DNA of 64,000 nt from the NCBI GenBank assembly GCA_024233345.1, contig JACKPT010000012.1:1-64000 (forward strand). The letters run 5' to 3'. Below the pieces are notes generated by a model. That model worked only from the letters and a program-made list of their open reading frames with translations, ran no database searches and had not been told where the DNA came from. This stretch comes from Verrucomicrobiota bacterium (GTDB taxonomy: Bacteria > Verrucomicrobiota > Kiritimatiellia > CAIVKH01). Positions 44,195 through 53,729 of this stretch are shown piece after piece (within the stretch, counting starts at the first letter, position 1; each line of letters opens with the position of its first letter). Made by a program: the position numbers and the translations under genes.

Positions 44195-45625
44195 ATGGTA
44201 AAAATCTGGTCACCTAAAGCAACGCGCGGCGAAACCGGTCCTTTTCTGGTCCGGAATCACTATACCATCCTCGCCCTCGCCTTTGTTCTGGCTGGCCTGG
44301 TGGGCTTTGGCCCGGCGCCGGAAAGCCTGGCCCAGCCCGCCCAACGGGTGCTGGGGATCTTTACCTTGTGTGCCATCTTGTGGGTGACCGGGATCATTCC
44401 CCTCCAGATCACCTCGATCCTTGCGATCATCCTGCTGCCGATGCTCAAGATCATGCCGAGTTCGGAGGCATTTGCCCTGTTTGGGAACTCGGCGGTCTTT
44501 TTTATCCTCGGCGCCTTCATCCTGTCCGCGGCCCTGATCGATTGCGGGTTGTCCACCCGGATGACCTGCCTTGCCCTGAAGCGGTTCTCCTCCTCCCCGA
44601 AGGCGCTTCGCAATGCGATCCTTTTCCTGAGTGCGTTCATGAGTTTCTGGATGAGTGAACATGCGGTGGCGGCGATGTTTTTTCCGATCGTGATGGGGCT
44701 GGTCACCGCGTTTGGCCTGAAACCGAAGGAAAGCAAATTCGGCCAGAGCTTTTTCTTTGCCCTGGCCTGGGGTTGCGTGATCGGAGGGATTGCCACCTAT
44801 CTCGGGGGCGCCCGGAATCCGCTCGCGGCGGGGATTTTGTTTTCCGAGACCGGGATTCAGGTCAGTTTCATCGGCCTGCTTCAGGCCTCGTTCCCGTTGG
44901 TGGTGATCATGCTTGGCCTGGCCTGGTTGGTGTTGCAGATCGGTTTCCCGGAGGAGCCGGTGGATCTTGCCCGGGCCCGGGAGCAGCTTGAACTGGAGCA
45001 GGAGAAGATAGGCCCTCTGTCCTCCCGGGAAATTAAAATTGGGACGGTGAGCCTGCTGACGATTCTGGCCTGGATCTTTCTTTTCACGTTTTTTTCGCTG
45101 GCCAGTATTGCGCTGTTTTCAGTGGCGGTCCTGTTCATGTTCAGACTGGTGGGGTGGCAGGAGATCGAAACCAATGTGAACTGGGGGATCATTCTGATGT
45201 ATGGCGGGGCGATTGCCCTCGGCTCGGCCCTGCATTCTTCGGGAGCCTCGGCCTGGGTGATTGCTCAAACCCTTGGGGACCTGGCGTTGACCCCGCTGCA
45301 GTTGATCATTTTATTGGGCGCCCTGTCGATGGCCCTGACGGAATTTATCAGCAATGCCGCGGTGGTATCGGTGATGATGCCGATCGGTCTCGCCCTGGCC
45401 CGGTCCCACGGGATTGCCCCGGAGGCGATCATGCTCGCGATCGCCCTGCCTTCCGGCCTTTCCTACATGATGCCGATGGGCACGCCGGCGACCGCGATTG
45501 CCTACAGCTCAGGCTTTATGACCTCGAAGGATTTTATCAAGCACGGGCTGTTGATGATCTGCCTGAGTTTGTCCGCGTTTTCGCTTGTAGCCTGGCTGTA
45601 TTGGCCGGTGATCGGGTTGCGGTGA
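44195..45625 (+). CDS. DASS/SLC13-family sodium:anion symporter
   Basis: A 476-residue membrane transporter of about eleven helices for di- or tricarboxylates or sulfate. Family signatures are FGNSAVFFILGAFILSAALI, FWMSEHAVAAMFFPIVMGL, EFISNAAVVSVMMPIGLAL (the SNT-like motif, SNA here) and LPSGLSYMMPMGTPATAIAY at the second ion-binding loop. Substrate cannot be fixed by sequence reading. The start could be TTG at 44189 or ATG at 44195; I chose ATG. The next gene begins 24 bp later on the same strand. Confidence 0.9.
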   Translation: MVKIWSPKATRGETGPFLVRNHYTILALAFVLAGLVGFGPAPESLAQPAQRVLGIFTLCAILWVTGIIPLQITSILAIILLPMLKIMPSSEAFALFGNSAVFFILGAFILSAALIDCGLSTRMTCLALKRFSSSPKALRNAILFLSAFMSFWMSEHAVAAMFFPIVMGLVTAFGLKPKESKFGQSFFFALAWGCVIGGIATYLGGARNPLAAGILFSETGIQVSFIGLLQASFPLVVIMLGLAWLVLQIGFPEEPVDLARAREQLELEQEKIGPLSSREIKIGTVSLLTILAWIFLFTFFSLASIALFSVAVLFMFRLVGWQEIETNVNWGIILMYGGAIALGSALHSSGASAWVIAQTLGDLALTPLQLIILLGALSMALTEFISNAAVVSVMMPIGLALARSHGIAPEAIMLAIALPSGLSYMMPMGTPATAIAYSSGFMTSKDFIKHGLLMICLSLSAFSLVAWLYWPVIGLR

Positions 45626-45649
45626 AACCCGACACCTGACACCACCCTG

Positions 45650-46609
45650 ATGAAACTCCTTCTGCCAACCGGTCTGATGGCCGATCCTGAGTGCAAGCGG
45701 CATGAACCCGGGCCCGGGCATCCGGAATCTGCAGAACGGTATGACGCGATTTATCTGGGGCTGTGTCAGTCCGGGATGATGGACCGGCTGGAAAAGATTC
45801 CTGCCCGTCAGGCCCTGCCCCATGAATTGGCTCGCTGCCACACCGTGACTTATCTGAAGCAGGTCGAGGAGGACTGCGCCTCGGGCCTTTCGATGCTGAG
45901 TACCGGAGATACCCCCTTGAGTCCGGGAACGCTCTCCGCCGCCCTGTATTCTGCCGGCGGCGTGATGAATGCGGTGGATGCGGTGGTGGCTGGCGCAGTT
46001 CAAAATGCGTTCTGTCTGGTGCGCCCGCCCGGGCACCATGCGACCTCCGACCGGGGCATGGGGTTTTGTGTCTATAACCATGTTGCCGTGGCCGCTCGCC
46101 ATGCTCGTGAGCAGCACGGGATTGAGCGAATCTTGATTCTCGACTGGGATGTCCATCATGGCAATGGCACCCAGGACATCTTCTATGCCGACCCGGCAGT
46201 TTTCTATTGCAGCACCCATCAGAGCCCTCTGTATCCCTATACTGGTGACCAGATGGAGACTGGCTGGGGGCGGGGTAAGGGAACCACCCTGAACCTGCCC
46301 GTTCCTGCCGGTACTTCCGGGGTTGATCTGCTTCGCACCCTGGAGGCCAAGCTGGTCCCGGCCATGGATCGCTACCGGCCGGAGCTGGTGCTCATTTCCG
46401 CCGGCTTCGATGCCCGTGTCGAAGACCCGATCGGTGGATTGGCGTTGACCGATGACGACTTTCGCGCCTTGACCCGGTTCGCGCTCGACCTCGCACGAAG
46501 TCATTCTTCCGGACGCGTTGTCTCGATTCTTGAGGGAGGCTACAACCTGTTCGGCCTCGCGGCTGCCTGTGCCGCCCATGTGGCGGAGCTGACCGGATTC
46601 AGTTCCTGA
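45650..46609 (+). CDS. Histone-deacetylase-family (AcuC/HDAC) protein
   Basis: A 319-residue zinc-dependent amidohydrolase. The catalytic signatures are intact: LVRPPGHHATSDRGMGFC (twin histidines, about residues 124-141), ILDWDVHHGNGTQDIFY (zinc ligands Asp/His), ISAGFDARVEDP (second zinc Asp) and LEGGYNLFG (active-site tyrosine). In bacteria such enzymes deacetylate acetylated lysines, polyamines or acetoin-pathway enzymes; the target is not evident here. Starts 24 bp after the DASS transporter and may share its transcript. Confidence 0.92.
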   Translation: MKLLLPTGLMADPECKRHEPGPGHPESAERYDAIYLGLCQSGMMDRLEKIPARQALPHELARCHTVTYLKQVEEDCASGLSMLSTGDTPLSPGTLSAALYSAGGVMNAVDAVVAGAVQNAFCLVRPPGHHATSDRGMGFCVYNHVAVAARHAREQHGIERILILDWDVHHGNGTQDIFYADPAVFYCSTHQSPLYPYTGDQMETGWGRGKGTTLNLPVPAGTSGVDLLRTLEAKLVPAMDRYRPELVLISAGFDARVEDPIGGLALTDDDFRALTRFALDLARSHSSGRVVSILEGGYNLFGLAAACAAHVAELTGFSS

Positions 46610-46638
46610 ATCGCTGCCGTCAGATCGCGATTCCGGTC

Positions 46639-48753
46639 TCAGGATTCAGGTACCGGATCCCCGGCGGATGAGGGCGGGACTCCGGGTTCAAAGTAGAGGT
46701 CAAGCAGCAGGTTGTCGGTATCCATGGCCAGGCGCTCACCTTCCAATTCAGGGCGGTCATCGAATCGTTCGAGAAGAAGCTCCCGTTCTTCGCCCGGAGT
46801 CCGTTCCGCGTGCTCGAGGACCTGTGCGTCGAGAATTGCCCAACTCGCAACCAGGATCGATGGTTCTTCATACACGCCCTGAAGCACCTCGAGCACTTCA
46901 TATTCATGGCTGATCAGGGCCCGGCGATAGGGAGCAATATCATCGGGATGCGGAGGGGCGGTGGTCGCGATCAGGCGTCCGCGTACGCTCACCTGGTCGG
47001 GGGGAAGACGCCCGGCCATGTCCCGCGTGCGAAGAGTGCTTTTGGCCATCACGAGTTCCGGGCCAAGGGGCCGGTTATAGAGGGCGATGCCGTCGATGCC
47101 TCCCTCCCAGTTCCGTCCGCCAAAGATCAATCGCCGCTGGTGCCCGGCAAAGGCAACCGGTTTCAGGAGGCTGGTCATCTGCGGCTCGCCGTCGAGATAA
47201 ACGGTGAGCCGCCCTGACCCATACGCTGCGACGAGGTGAAAGGGCCGGTGAAGCGATGGGGTGGGCACGGTATGGTCTTCGCCATGGACCCGAAAAAAGA
47301 GCTGCCCGCTGCGAAGACCCAGCAGAAATGCGGTCTGGCCATCCAGGTCAAACGCAGCCAGGCAAGCCTCACCAGGGGGGGGCTCGGTTGATCCGGGATA
47401 CACCGTCAGCTCGATGGAAAAGGAACCGCTCTGTTCGATGGCTTCCAGCGCCCGTGCTCCGGCATCGCTGTCCAGGAACGCGCCCTGTTCCAACAACATG
47501 CCGAGGTCGCGGTTGTAGCGGGCGTAGCCAACCGGTTGAGGCCGGCACAAATAACCCTCGTCCCGCGATCGCCCATGAACCTCGGTCTGGCCATCCAGAT
47601 TTTCCCACAAATAGACCAGGCCTTCGCTGGACAAGGGCCATGCCGCGTCTTCAGAGGTGCTCCAGTCCCGGGCTGTGCCCTCGACTGCGGGTGCGGTTTG
47701 GTGCGCGGAGGGATCAACCCAGGTGTCGGGATAAAAATTTGCGTAAGCGTTGTCGGTCACCTTGACCCATTGCTCGATGCCGGTGTAGTCCGGGTTGAGT
47801 CGGCCCACATGCACTTCCACTTCCTCGCCCCCGCCCGCGAGGCGGTGGGAACCTTCGCCGATTTTGTAAGGACCGGTGACGGCGAGAATGTAGGGATGAT
47901 TGGACCAGCGGGGGTGGTACACTTCGTAGTCGCTGGTCTCCGGAAGGCCGGCAACCAAGACCGGCCAGCGTTCCTTCACCGGTCGGCCTGCCTGGTGCAT
48001 GATCAGGTTCCGGTGCGGCCCGTCGAAGATCCAGAAGTAGCCGCTGTTGTCCGGTGCGATGGATACCCAGCACCCGCGCCCGAACCGGTGCCAATCCCCG
48101 GTCTCCATGTCGAGAATTCCCGCTTCCGGCCAGGGAAACACCGTGCTCGCATACCGGCCATTGGCAGAAAGCTGAAAATTGTCTTCGCTGACATGTGTTT
48201 GACTCCATATCCGTTCTTCATGAAAGGCTCCCCGCAGCCTTTGAAGGGCGGTTTTCCATGACCGGGGATAGGGAGGAAGCCCCCGCCGATAGATGGCCTC
48301 ATGGGTTTGAAGAACCTTGCCGTCATCGACCGGCTTTTTCGTGTAGTAGAGCCAGTTCACCGAAGTCTCCGGGTCCTGCCAGACATGGAGTGCGAAACCG
48401 GGACCCAGAGACCTGGGTTCACTTTCATTCCAGCCGATCATGAACATCTCGCGGCGCTGCCGGTCCGAAAACACCACCCGGTTCCCGTCCGGCGTCAGCA
48501 TCGGTTTCGCGATGTTGCGCGGGCCCTCGACAAGAACCCGTTCGCCCTGCCGGTCATCCGTATCGAATGCCATGAGTCTGAGCTGGTTCCGTTGGGCAAG
48601 ATAATCGGAGCCATCGCCGAGGTCCTGAATCCAGACCACTCTGGTCCGGCCTCCGGTCAGCTCGCGAAGCGCTTGCTGGGGTGATGTGGCGCCCCGGCTC
48701 GCGGTGAGCGCACTCAGGCTCAAGGCCAGAATGAGAAGGTAAAAACGGTGCAT
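46639..48753 (-). CDS. Secreted TolB-like / LamG (concanavalin A-like) protein
   Basis: A 704-residue exported protein; the start at 48753 gives a signal peptide (MHRFYLLILALSLSALTASRG). Residues about 40-380 read as TolB-like beta-propeller repeats (LMAFDTDDRQGERVLVEGP, LTPDGNRVVFSDRQRREMF). Residues about 390-580 form a LamG/concanavalin-like jelly roll with FSIELTVYPGSTEPP, GLRSGQLFFRV and LHRPFHLVAAYGSGRLTVYL, then GRNWEGGIDGIALYNRPLGPE. The tail is acidic. It likely binds carbohydrate or another surface ligand. Convergent with the HDAC gene. Confidence 0.8.
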   Translation of the reverse strand: MHRFYLLILALSLSALTASRGATSPQQALRELTGGRTRVVWIQDLGDGSDYLAQRNQLRLMAFDTDDRQGERVLVEGPRNIAKPMLTPDGNRVVFSDRQRREMFMIGWNESEPRSLGPGFALHVWQDPETSVNWLYYTKKPVDDGKVLQTHEAIYRRGLPPYPRSWKTALQRLRGAFHEERIWSQTHVSEDNFQLSANGRYASTVFPWPEAGILDMETGDWHRFGRGCWVSIAPDNSGYFWIFDGPHRNLIMHQAGRPVKERWPVLVAGLPETSDYEVYHPRWSNHPYILAVTGPYKIGEGSHRLAGGGEEVEVHVGRLNPDYTGIEQWVKVTDNAYANFYPDTWVDPSAHQTAPAVEGTARDWSTSEDAAWPLSSEGLVYLWENLDGQTEVHGRSRDEGYLCRPQPVGYARYNRDLGMLLEQGAFLDSDAGARALEAIEQSGSFSIELTVYPGSTEPPPGEACLAAFDLDGQTAFLLGLRSGQLFFRVHGEDHTVPTPSLHRPFHLVAAYGSGRLTVYLDGEPQMTSLLKPVAFAGHQRRLIFGGRNWEGGIDGIALYNRPLGPELVMAKSTLRTRDMAGRLPPDQVSVRGRLIATTAPPHPDDIAPYRRALISHEYEVLEVLQGVYEEPSILVASWAILDAQVLEHAERTPGEERELLLERFDDRPELEGERLAMDTDNLLLDLYFEPGVPPSSAGDPVPES

Positions 48754-49038
48754 CGTGCTTCTACATAAAAGCGAATCCGCGCGCCTGTCAATGAACGGAC
48801 GAGGTTTTCCTTGCAATCACGAGGCAGGGGGGTAGGGTCAATACCACGATCTTTCTCAGCAGCGGCGCACACTTCGGTGTTGCCGTTTGTTTGACTGCAG
48901 CATGTGTCGAGTGCTTGTCTCCCTCCCCGGGGGCGGCTTCCGGTGCTGCACCACGTATTGTGCGTGTCTCTTGCCCTGCCTCTGGCAGGCCCCCTCTCTT
49001 CTCTTGGCGTCATGCCATCTTTCCCTGTGTGGTTGTTT

Positions 49039-50811
49039 ATGTGTGGATTTTGCGGAGAATACAAATTTGGGTCTGGTGATGCCTCGCTTCGACGAATCGA
49101 AGCGATGTTGCCCGCCCTGCAACGGCGCGGCCCCGATGCCGGCGGTGTCTTTCACCAGGGACGCCTGGCCCTTGGGCACCGGCGACTCAAGATCATTGAC
49201 CTGACCGAGCATTCCCAGCAACCGATGGTGGACAGCGAACTGGGGCTGGTCATTGTCTTTAATGGGGCGATCTATAATTACCGTGAGCTGCGGAGCGAAC
49301 TGGAGGAGGAGGGATACCGGTTCTTCTCCTCCGGCGATACCGAAGTGATCCTGAAGGCGTATCATCACTGGGGTCGCGCCGCCCTCGACCGCCTCAATGG
49401 CATGTTTGCCTTTGCTATTTGGCATCGGGATCGCGGCGATCTATTTCTGGCCCGGGACCGGTTGGGGATCAAGCCGCTCTATTTAACCCGGGGGGATGGA
49501 TGTCTTCGCTTTGCCTCCAACCTGCAGGCACTGCTGGCGGCGGGAGGCGTGGATACCTCCATCGACCCGGTGGCCCTTCACCACTATATGCACTTTCACG
49601 CCGTGGTGCCCGCGCCGCATACAATCCTCAATGGGGTGCGCAAACTTCCCCAGGCAACCTGGATGCACATCGATGAGGCCGGGACAGAGACCACCGGCAC
49701 CTACTGGACCCCCTCGTTCATGCCTCACGAATCCGAAGCCGGTTACGATGAGGAGGCCTGGAAAGAGCAAACGCTGATCGAACTCCGGAAAAGTGTCTCC
49801 CGGCGCCTGATTGCGGATGTTCCGGTCGGGGTATTGTTGTCCGGCGGCGTGGACTCCAGCCTGGTGGTCGGATTGCTGGCGGAGGCTGGGCAACAGCACT
49901 TGAATACCTTTTCCATCGGATTTGAGTCCGTTGATGAGGAACGGGGTGATGAATTTCAATACTCGGATCTGATTGCCAAGCACTATGGCACCCACCACCA
50001 CAAACTGTTCATTGATGCCGCCAAGGTCATTCCAACCATGCCGGCGTGTGTCCGGGCAATGTCGGAACCGATGGTCAGCCACGATGTCATCGGATTCTAC
50101 CTGCTCTCGGAGGAGGTCTCCCGGCATATCAAGGTGGTTCAGTCGGGCCAGGGGGCGGACGAAATCTTCGGCGGGTATCACTGGTATCCCCCGATGCTGA
50201 AGAGTACCGCCCCGGCCGAGGACTATGCCAATGTCTTCTGTGACCGGGATCATGCCGAATTCACACAGGCGGTGGATCCGGGCCTGGTCTCGGAGGATTT
50301 CAGCCGGGACTTTATCCGCAGATACTTAGCCGCTTCGGGAGCGGGATCGCCGGTGGATCAGGCACTGTGCATTGATGCGAATGTCATGCTGGTGGATGAT
50401 CCGGTCAAACGGGTGGATAATACCACCATGGCGTGGGGGTTGGAGGCGCGGGTGCCCTTCCTGGATCATGAAGTGGTGGCGTTCGGGGCACGGGTCCCGG
50501 CGACCCTGAAAATTCGTGATGAAGGAAAATATATTTTGAAGGCGGCGGCCCGGAAGGTCATTCCCCACGAGGTGATCGACCGGCCCAAGGGCTACTTTCC
50601 TGTACCGGCCTTGAAGGTGCTGCGGGGAGATTACCTGGCGTTTGTGCGGGACATTCTCGAACAGCCCGCCGCACGAAACCGCACCCTGTTTCAACCCGCC
50701 TATGTGAAGGAACTCCTGGCGCATCCCGAGGATCACATCACCCCGTTGCGCGGCTCCAAGCTCTGGCAGGTGGCCCTGCTTGAATTGTGGCTTCAACAAC
50801 ACGGTCTTTAA
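49039..50811 (+). CDS. N-acetylglutaminylglutamine amidotransferase (NAGGN synthesis, AsnB-like)
   Basis: A 590-residue class II glutamine amidotransferase. The start at 49039 exposes Cys2 (MCGFCGEY), the essential N-terminal nucleophile after Met removal, so an upstream ATG at 48904 is rejected. N-terminal amidotransferase domain: LQRRGPDAGGVF, IVFNGAIYNYRELR, FAIWHRDRGDLFLARDRLG. C-terminal synthetase domain: the PP-loop VLLSGGVDSSLVV (about 265-277) and QGADEIFGGYHWYPP. Together with the next two genes this matches the NAGGN osmolyte set, in which it amidates N-acetylglutaminylglutamine. Ordinary AsnB is the alternative, but the neighbours decide. Confidence 0.9.
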   Translation: MCGFCGEYKFGSGDASLRRIEAMLPALQRRGPDAGGVFHQGRLALGHRRLKIIDLTEHSQQPMVDSELGLVIVFNGAIYNYRELRSELEEEGYRFFSSGDTEVILKAYHHWGRAALDRLNGMFAFAIWHRDRGDLFLARDRLGIKPLYLTRGDGCLRFASNLQALLAAGGVDTSIDPVALHHYMHFHAVVPAPHTILNGVRKLPQATWMHIDEAGTETTGTYWTPSFMPHESEAGYDEEAWKEQTLIELRKSVSRRLIADVPVGVLLSGGVDSSLVVGLLAEAGQQHLNTFSIGFESVDEERGDEFQYSDLIAKHYGTHHHKLFIDAAKVIPTMPACVRAMSEPMVSHDVIGFYLLSEEVSRHIKVVQSGQGADEIFGGYHWYPPMLKSTAPAEDYANVFCDRDHAEFTQAVDPGLVSEDFSRDFIRRYLAASGAGSPVDQALCIDANVMLVDDPVKRVDNTTMAWGLEARVPFLDHEVVAFGARVPATLKIRDEGKYILKAAARKVIPHEVIDRPKGYFPVPALKVLRGDYLAFVRDILEQPAARNRTLFQPAYVKELLAHPEDHITPLRGSKLWQVALLELWLQQHGL

Positions 50812-50826
50812 CCCCGGCGCGTATCC

Positions 50827-52593
50827 ATGGAACGACAGGAAAAACTATTCAAGGATCTTGCGTCCCCCACACTCAAACACTGGGAATCCGCCGATGACAT
50901 TTTCCATGAGCGGCCTGAAGCGGCGAGTGATGTGGTGATCGAAATGGGGTGGGGCCGCCTCCTCTTCGCCCACACGTTTGCCGACAACACCACCCTGGCG
51001 AAACGGATCGCGGATGAAAAGGAGGGCAAGCGCGATGTTGGCTTCTATATCCGGGATCCCCATGTGGTGCTCTCCCTGCTGCCCCATCAGCTCTTTCTGG
51101 ACCCATCCCATACCTATCGGAAATGGCTTGCTGCCGACCTGCCCGGCCCGGATCAGCAGGGCTATGAAATTCGGGATATTGCCCTGACGGGAGATGTCGA
51201 GGGCATGAACCGGATCTTTGCCGCCCACAAAATGATGCCGATGGATTCGGACTACCTGCTTTCACCGGAATTACACCCGGGCATTTTTCACCGGGTTGCG
51301 GTGGATCGACGAACCGGTGAGGTGCTGGGAACCGCGTCGGGCGTCGATCATGTCCAGATCTTCAACGATCCGGAGCAGGGCTCCAGTTTCTGGTGCCTGG
51401 CGGTCTCCCCCCAGGCCGCCTATCCGGGGATTGGCCGTGAGCTGCTGCTGGATCTGGCCCGCGAATTCCGTGCCCGCGGTCGGCGGTTCATGGACCTGTC
51501 GGTGATGTACGATAATGAGGAAGCGATCGCGCTCTACGAGCGGTTGGGATTTGTTCGTGTGCCGGTCTTTTGTGTCAAACGCAAGAACTCGTTTAACGAA
51601 CCTCTGTACATGGTTCCGAAACAGAAAGAGGATTTGAATCCGTACGCATCGATCATTGTCAATGAGGCCCGCCGCCGGGGAATTGGGGTCGAAGTCCTCG
51701 ATGCGGAATATGGGTATTTCACCCTGGCCTTTGGCGGGCGCAGTGTGGTGTGCCGGGAGTCGCTGACCGAGCTGACCTCGGCGATCGCCATGAGCCGCTG
51801 TGATGACAAGCGAGTGACCGCACGGTTGCTGGCCGGGGCCGGCCTCCCAACCCCGGAGCAAATCGAAGCCAGCCATGAAGAGGAGGCCTATGCCTTTCTC
51901 GCCAAGCATCAACGGGTGGTGGTCAAGCCGGCCAAGGGGGAGCAGGGCGCGGGAATATCGGTGGATGTGCGAACCGCCGGTGATTTAAAGGAGGCGATGC
52001 TCTCGGCGCGAAAGATCTGCGACACCGTGCTGGTGGAAAAACTGGTCACGGGTTCCGACCTGCGGGTGATTGTCATTGATTTCAAGGTGGTGGCGGCGGC
52101 AATTCGCAAACCGCCCATGGTGGTGGGCACCGGCAAGCATACCATCCGCCAGCTCATTGAAAAACAGAGCCGGCGCCGTACCGCCGCCACCGGGGGCGAG
52201 AGCCATATCCCCCTCGATTCGGAGACCACCCGGTGCGTCGAACTGGCCGGCCATACCATGGAAGAACTTCTTCCCGAGGGGATCTCCCTGCATGTCCGCA
52301 AGACCGCGAACCTTCATACCGGGGGTACCATTCACGATGTCACCGATTCCTTGAGCGATGCCATTGGCCGGGCCTCGGTGCAGGCAGCCCGTGCATTGGA
52401 TATTCCGGTGGTCGGGCTGGATTTCATTACCCCCGATGTCACCGGCAACACCTTTGTCGTCATCGAAGCGAATGAGCGGCCGGGCCTGGCCAACCATGAG
52501 CCGCAACCCACGGCGGAGCGATTTGTGGATATGTTATTTCCGGGTACCGCGTCCGAACCCACCCGGTTTCACCCCTGGAGAGCCATGGAATGA
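50827..52593 (+). CDS. N-acetylglutaminylglutamine synthetase (GNAT + ATP-grasp)
   Basis: A 588-residue two-domain enzyme that, in the known pathway, makes N-acetylglutaminylglutamine: an N-terminal GNAT acetyltransferase half (about 110-270; FHRVAVDRRTGEVLGTASGV, WCLAVSPQAAYPGIGRELLL, ALYERLGFVRVPVFC) and an ATP-grasp ligase half (about 330-585; VVVKPAKGEQGAGISVDVRT, VLVEKLVTGSDLRVIVIDFK, FVVIEANERPG). The fused order and length are characteristic of the NAGGN synthetase. Begins 15 bp after the amidotransferase gene and overlaps the M42 peptidase by 4 bp. Confidence 0.92.
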   Translation: MERQEKLFKDLASPTLKHWESADDIFHERPEAASDVVIEMGWGRLLFAHTFADNTTLAKRIADEKEGKRDVGFYIRDPHVVLSLLPHQLFLDPSHTYRKWLAADLPGPDQQGYEIRDIALTGDVEGMNRIFAAHKMMPMDSDYLLSPELHPGIFHRVAVDRRTGEVLGTASGVDHVQIFNDPEQGSSFWCLAVSPQAAYPGIGRELLLDLAREFRARGRRFMDLSVMYDNEEAIALYERLGFVRVPVFCVKRKNSFNEPLYMVPKQKEDLNPYASIIVNEARRRGIGVEVLDAEYGYFTLAFGGRSVVCRESLTELTSAIAMSRCDDKRVTARLLAGAGLPTPEQIEASHEEEAYAFLAKHQRVVVKPAKGEQGAGISVDVRTAGDLKEAMLSARKICDTVLVEKLVTGSDLRVIVIDFKVVAAAIRKPPMVVGTGKHTIRQLIEKQSRRRTAATGGESHIPLDSETTRCVELAGHTMEELLPEGISLHVRKTANLHTGGTIHDVTDSLSDAIGRASVQAARALDIPVVGLDFITPDVTGNTFVVIEANERPGLANHEPQPTAERFVDMLFPGTASEPTRFHPWRAME

Positions 52594-53729
52594 GTGATCT
52601 GCCCGCGTATGACCTGGACTACCTCAAAGATGTCTTGATCCGCCTGCTGGAAATCCCCAGCCCTTCCGGTTATACCGACAAGGTGGTTCACCTGGTGGGG
52701 GCCGAACTGGAGAAGCTTGGGATTCCCTTTGAGTTGTCCCGCCGCGGGGCCATCCGGGCATTGCTCAAGGGCCGACAAGCCCCGGATCGCGCCGTGGTCG
52801 CTCACCTCGACACCCTCGGTGCGATGGTCAAGGATCTCAAGCCAACCGGGCGGTTGTCCCTGGTTCCGATTGGGACCTGGTCAAGCCGGTTTGCCGAGGG
52901 AGCCCGGGTGAAAATTCTGACCGGCGACTTTACCTATTCCGGAACCATCCTGCCACTCAAGTCATCGGGCCATATCTTTAATGAAGAGATCGATACCCAG
53001 CCGGTGTCGTGGGACAACCTGGAGGTTCGCGTGGATGCTGCGGCGACTTGCCGTGAGGATCTGCAAGGGCTGAGAATCTACATCGGCGACTATATCGGCA
53101 TTGATGCCGAACCGGTGATTCTGGAAAGCGGCTTCATCAAATCCCGGCACCTCGATGACAAGGCCGGGGTTGCCTGCCTGCTCACCGCGGCGAAGGCGAT
53201 CCAGGAGGGGGCGGCATCGTTGCCGCTCAACTGCCACCTGGTGTTTACCCTGTCGGAAGAGGTGGGGACAGGTGCTTCGGGAATTTTGCCTCACGAGGTG
53301 GCGGAAATGGTGGCGATCGACAATGCCATGAATGGCCCGGGCCAGAACAGCAGCGACTATGGGGTGACCATCCCGATCATGGACGAAAGCGGGCCGTTTG
53401 ATTATCACCTGACCCATAAGCTGCTTCGGTTGAGCGCGGAGCATCACATCGAGCACACGCGGGATGTGTATGTCCACTACCGCTGTGATGCCGCCTCGGC
53501 GATCCAGTCCGGAAATGATCTACGCACCGCGATGATCAGCTTTGCCCTCGACTCCTCTCATGGACATGAGCGGACTCATATCCAATCGCTGGAAGCCACC
53601 TGTAAACTCACCCTGGCGTATATGCTCAGCGAGGCCACCTTTCAGCGGGATCGGCAGGAGATGGGGCCGCTGGATGGCTTCTCCGATCAACCGATGTGGC
53701 CGGTCCCCAAAGAGCGGGGGTGGGGATGA
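52590..53729 (+). CDS. NAGGN-cluster M42-family metallopeptidase
   Basis: A 379-residue cytoplasmic dizinc aminopeptidase-like hydrolase. Metal-binding and catalytic residues are in place: VVAHLDTLGAM (His/Asp, about residue 70), SRHLDDKAGVACLL (bridging Asp), TLSEEVGTGASG (catalytic Glu pair), MVAIDNAMNG and the final SSHGHERTHI. Members of this subgroup lie next to NAGGN synthesis genes and are thought to hydrolyse the osmolyte or a related peptide; no direct proof is visible. Overlaps the synthetase gene upstream and the ABC binding-protein gene downstream by 4 bp. Confidence 0.92.
   Translation: MSDLPAYDLDYLKDVLIRLLEIPSPSGYTDKVVHLVGAELEKLGIPFELSRRGAIRALLKGRQAPDRAVVAHLDTLGAMVKDLKPTGRLSLVPIGTWSSRFAEGARVKILTGDFTYSGTILPLKSSGHIFNEEIDTQPVSWDNLEVRVDAAATCREDLQGLRIYIGDYIGIDAEPVILESGFIKSRHLDDKAGVACLLTAAKAIQEGAASLPLNCHLVFTLSEEVGTGASGILPHEVAEMVAIDNAMNGPGQNSSDYGVTIPIMDESGPFDYHLTHKLLRLSAEHHIEHTRDVYVHYRCDAASAIQSGNDLRTAMISFALDSSHGHERTHIQSLEATCKLTLAYMLSEATFQRDRQEMGPLDGFSDQPMWPVPKERGWG

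Noticed and set aside
48904..49038. Upstream extension of the NAGGN amidotransferase to ATG 48904
   Set aside because: Amidotransferases of this class need Cys directly after the initiator Met; only ATG 49039 gives MCG.
50845..51265. Minus-strand open frames inside the NAGGN synthetase
   Set aside because: Embedded in a well-supported gene, no family match.
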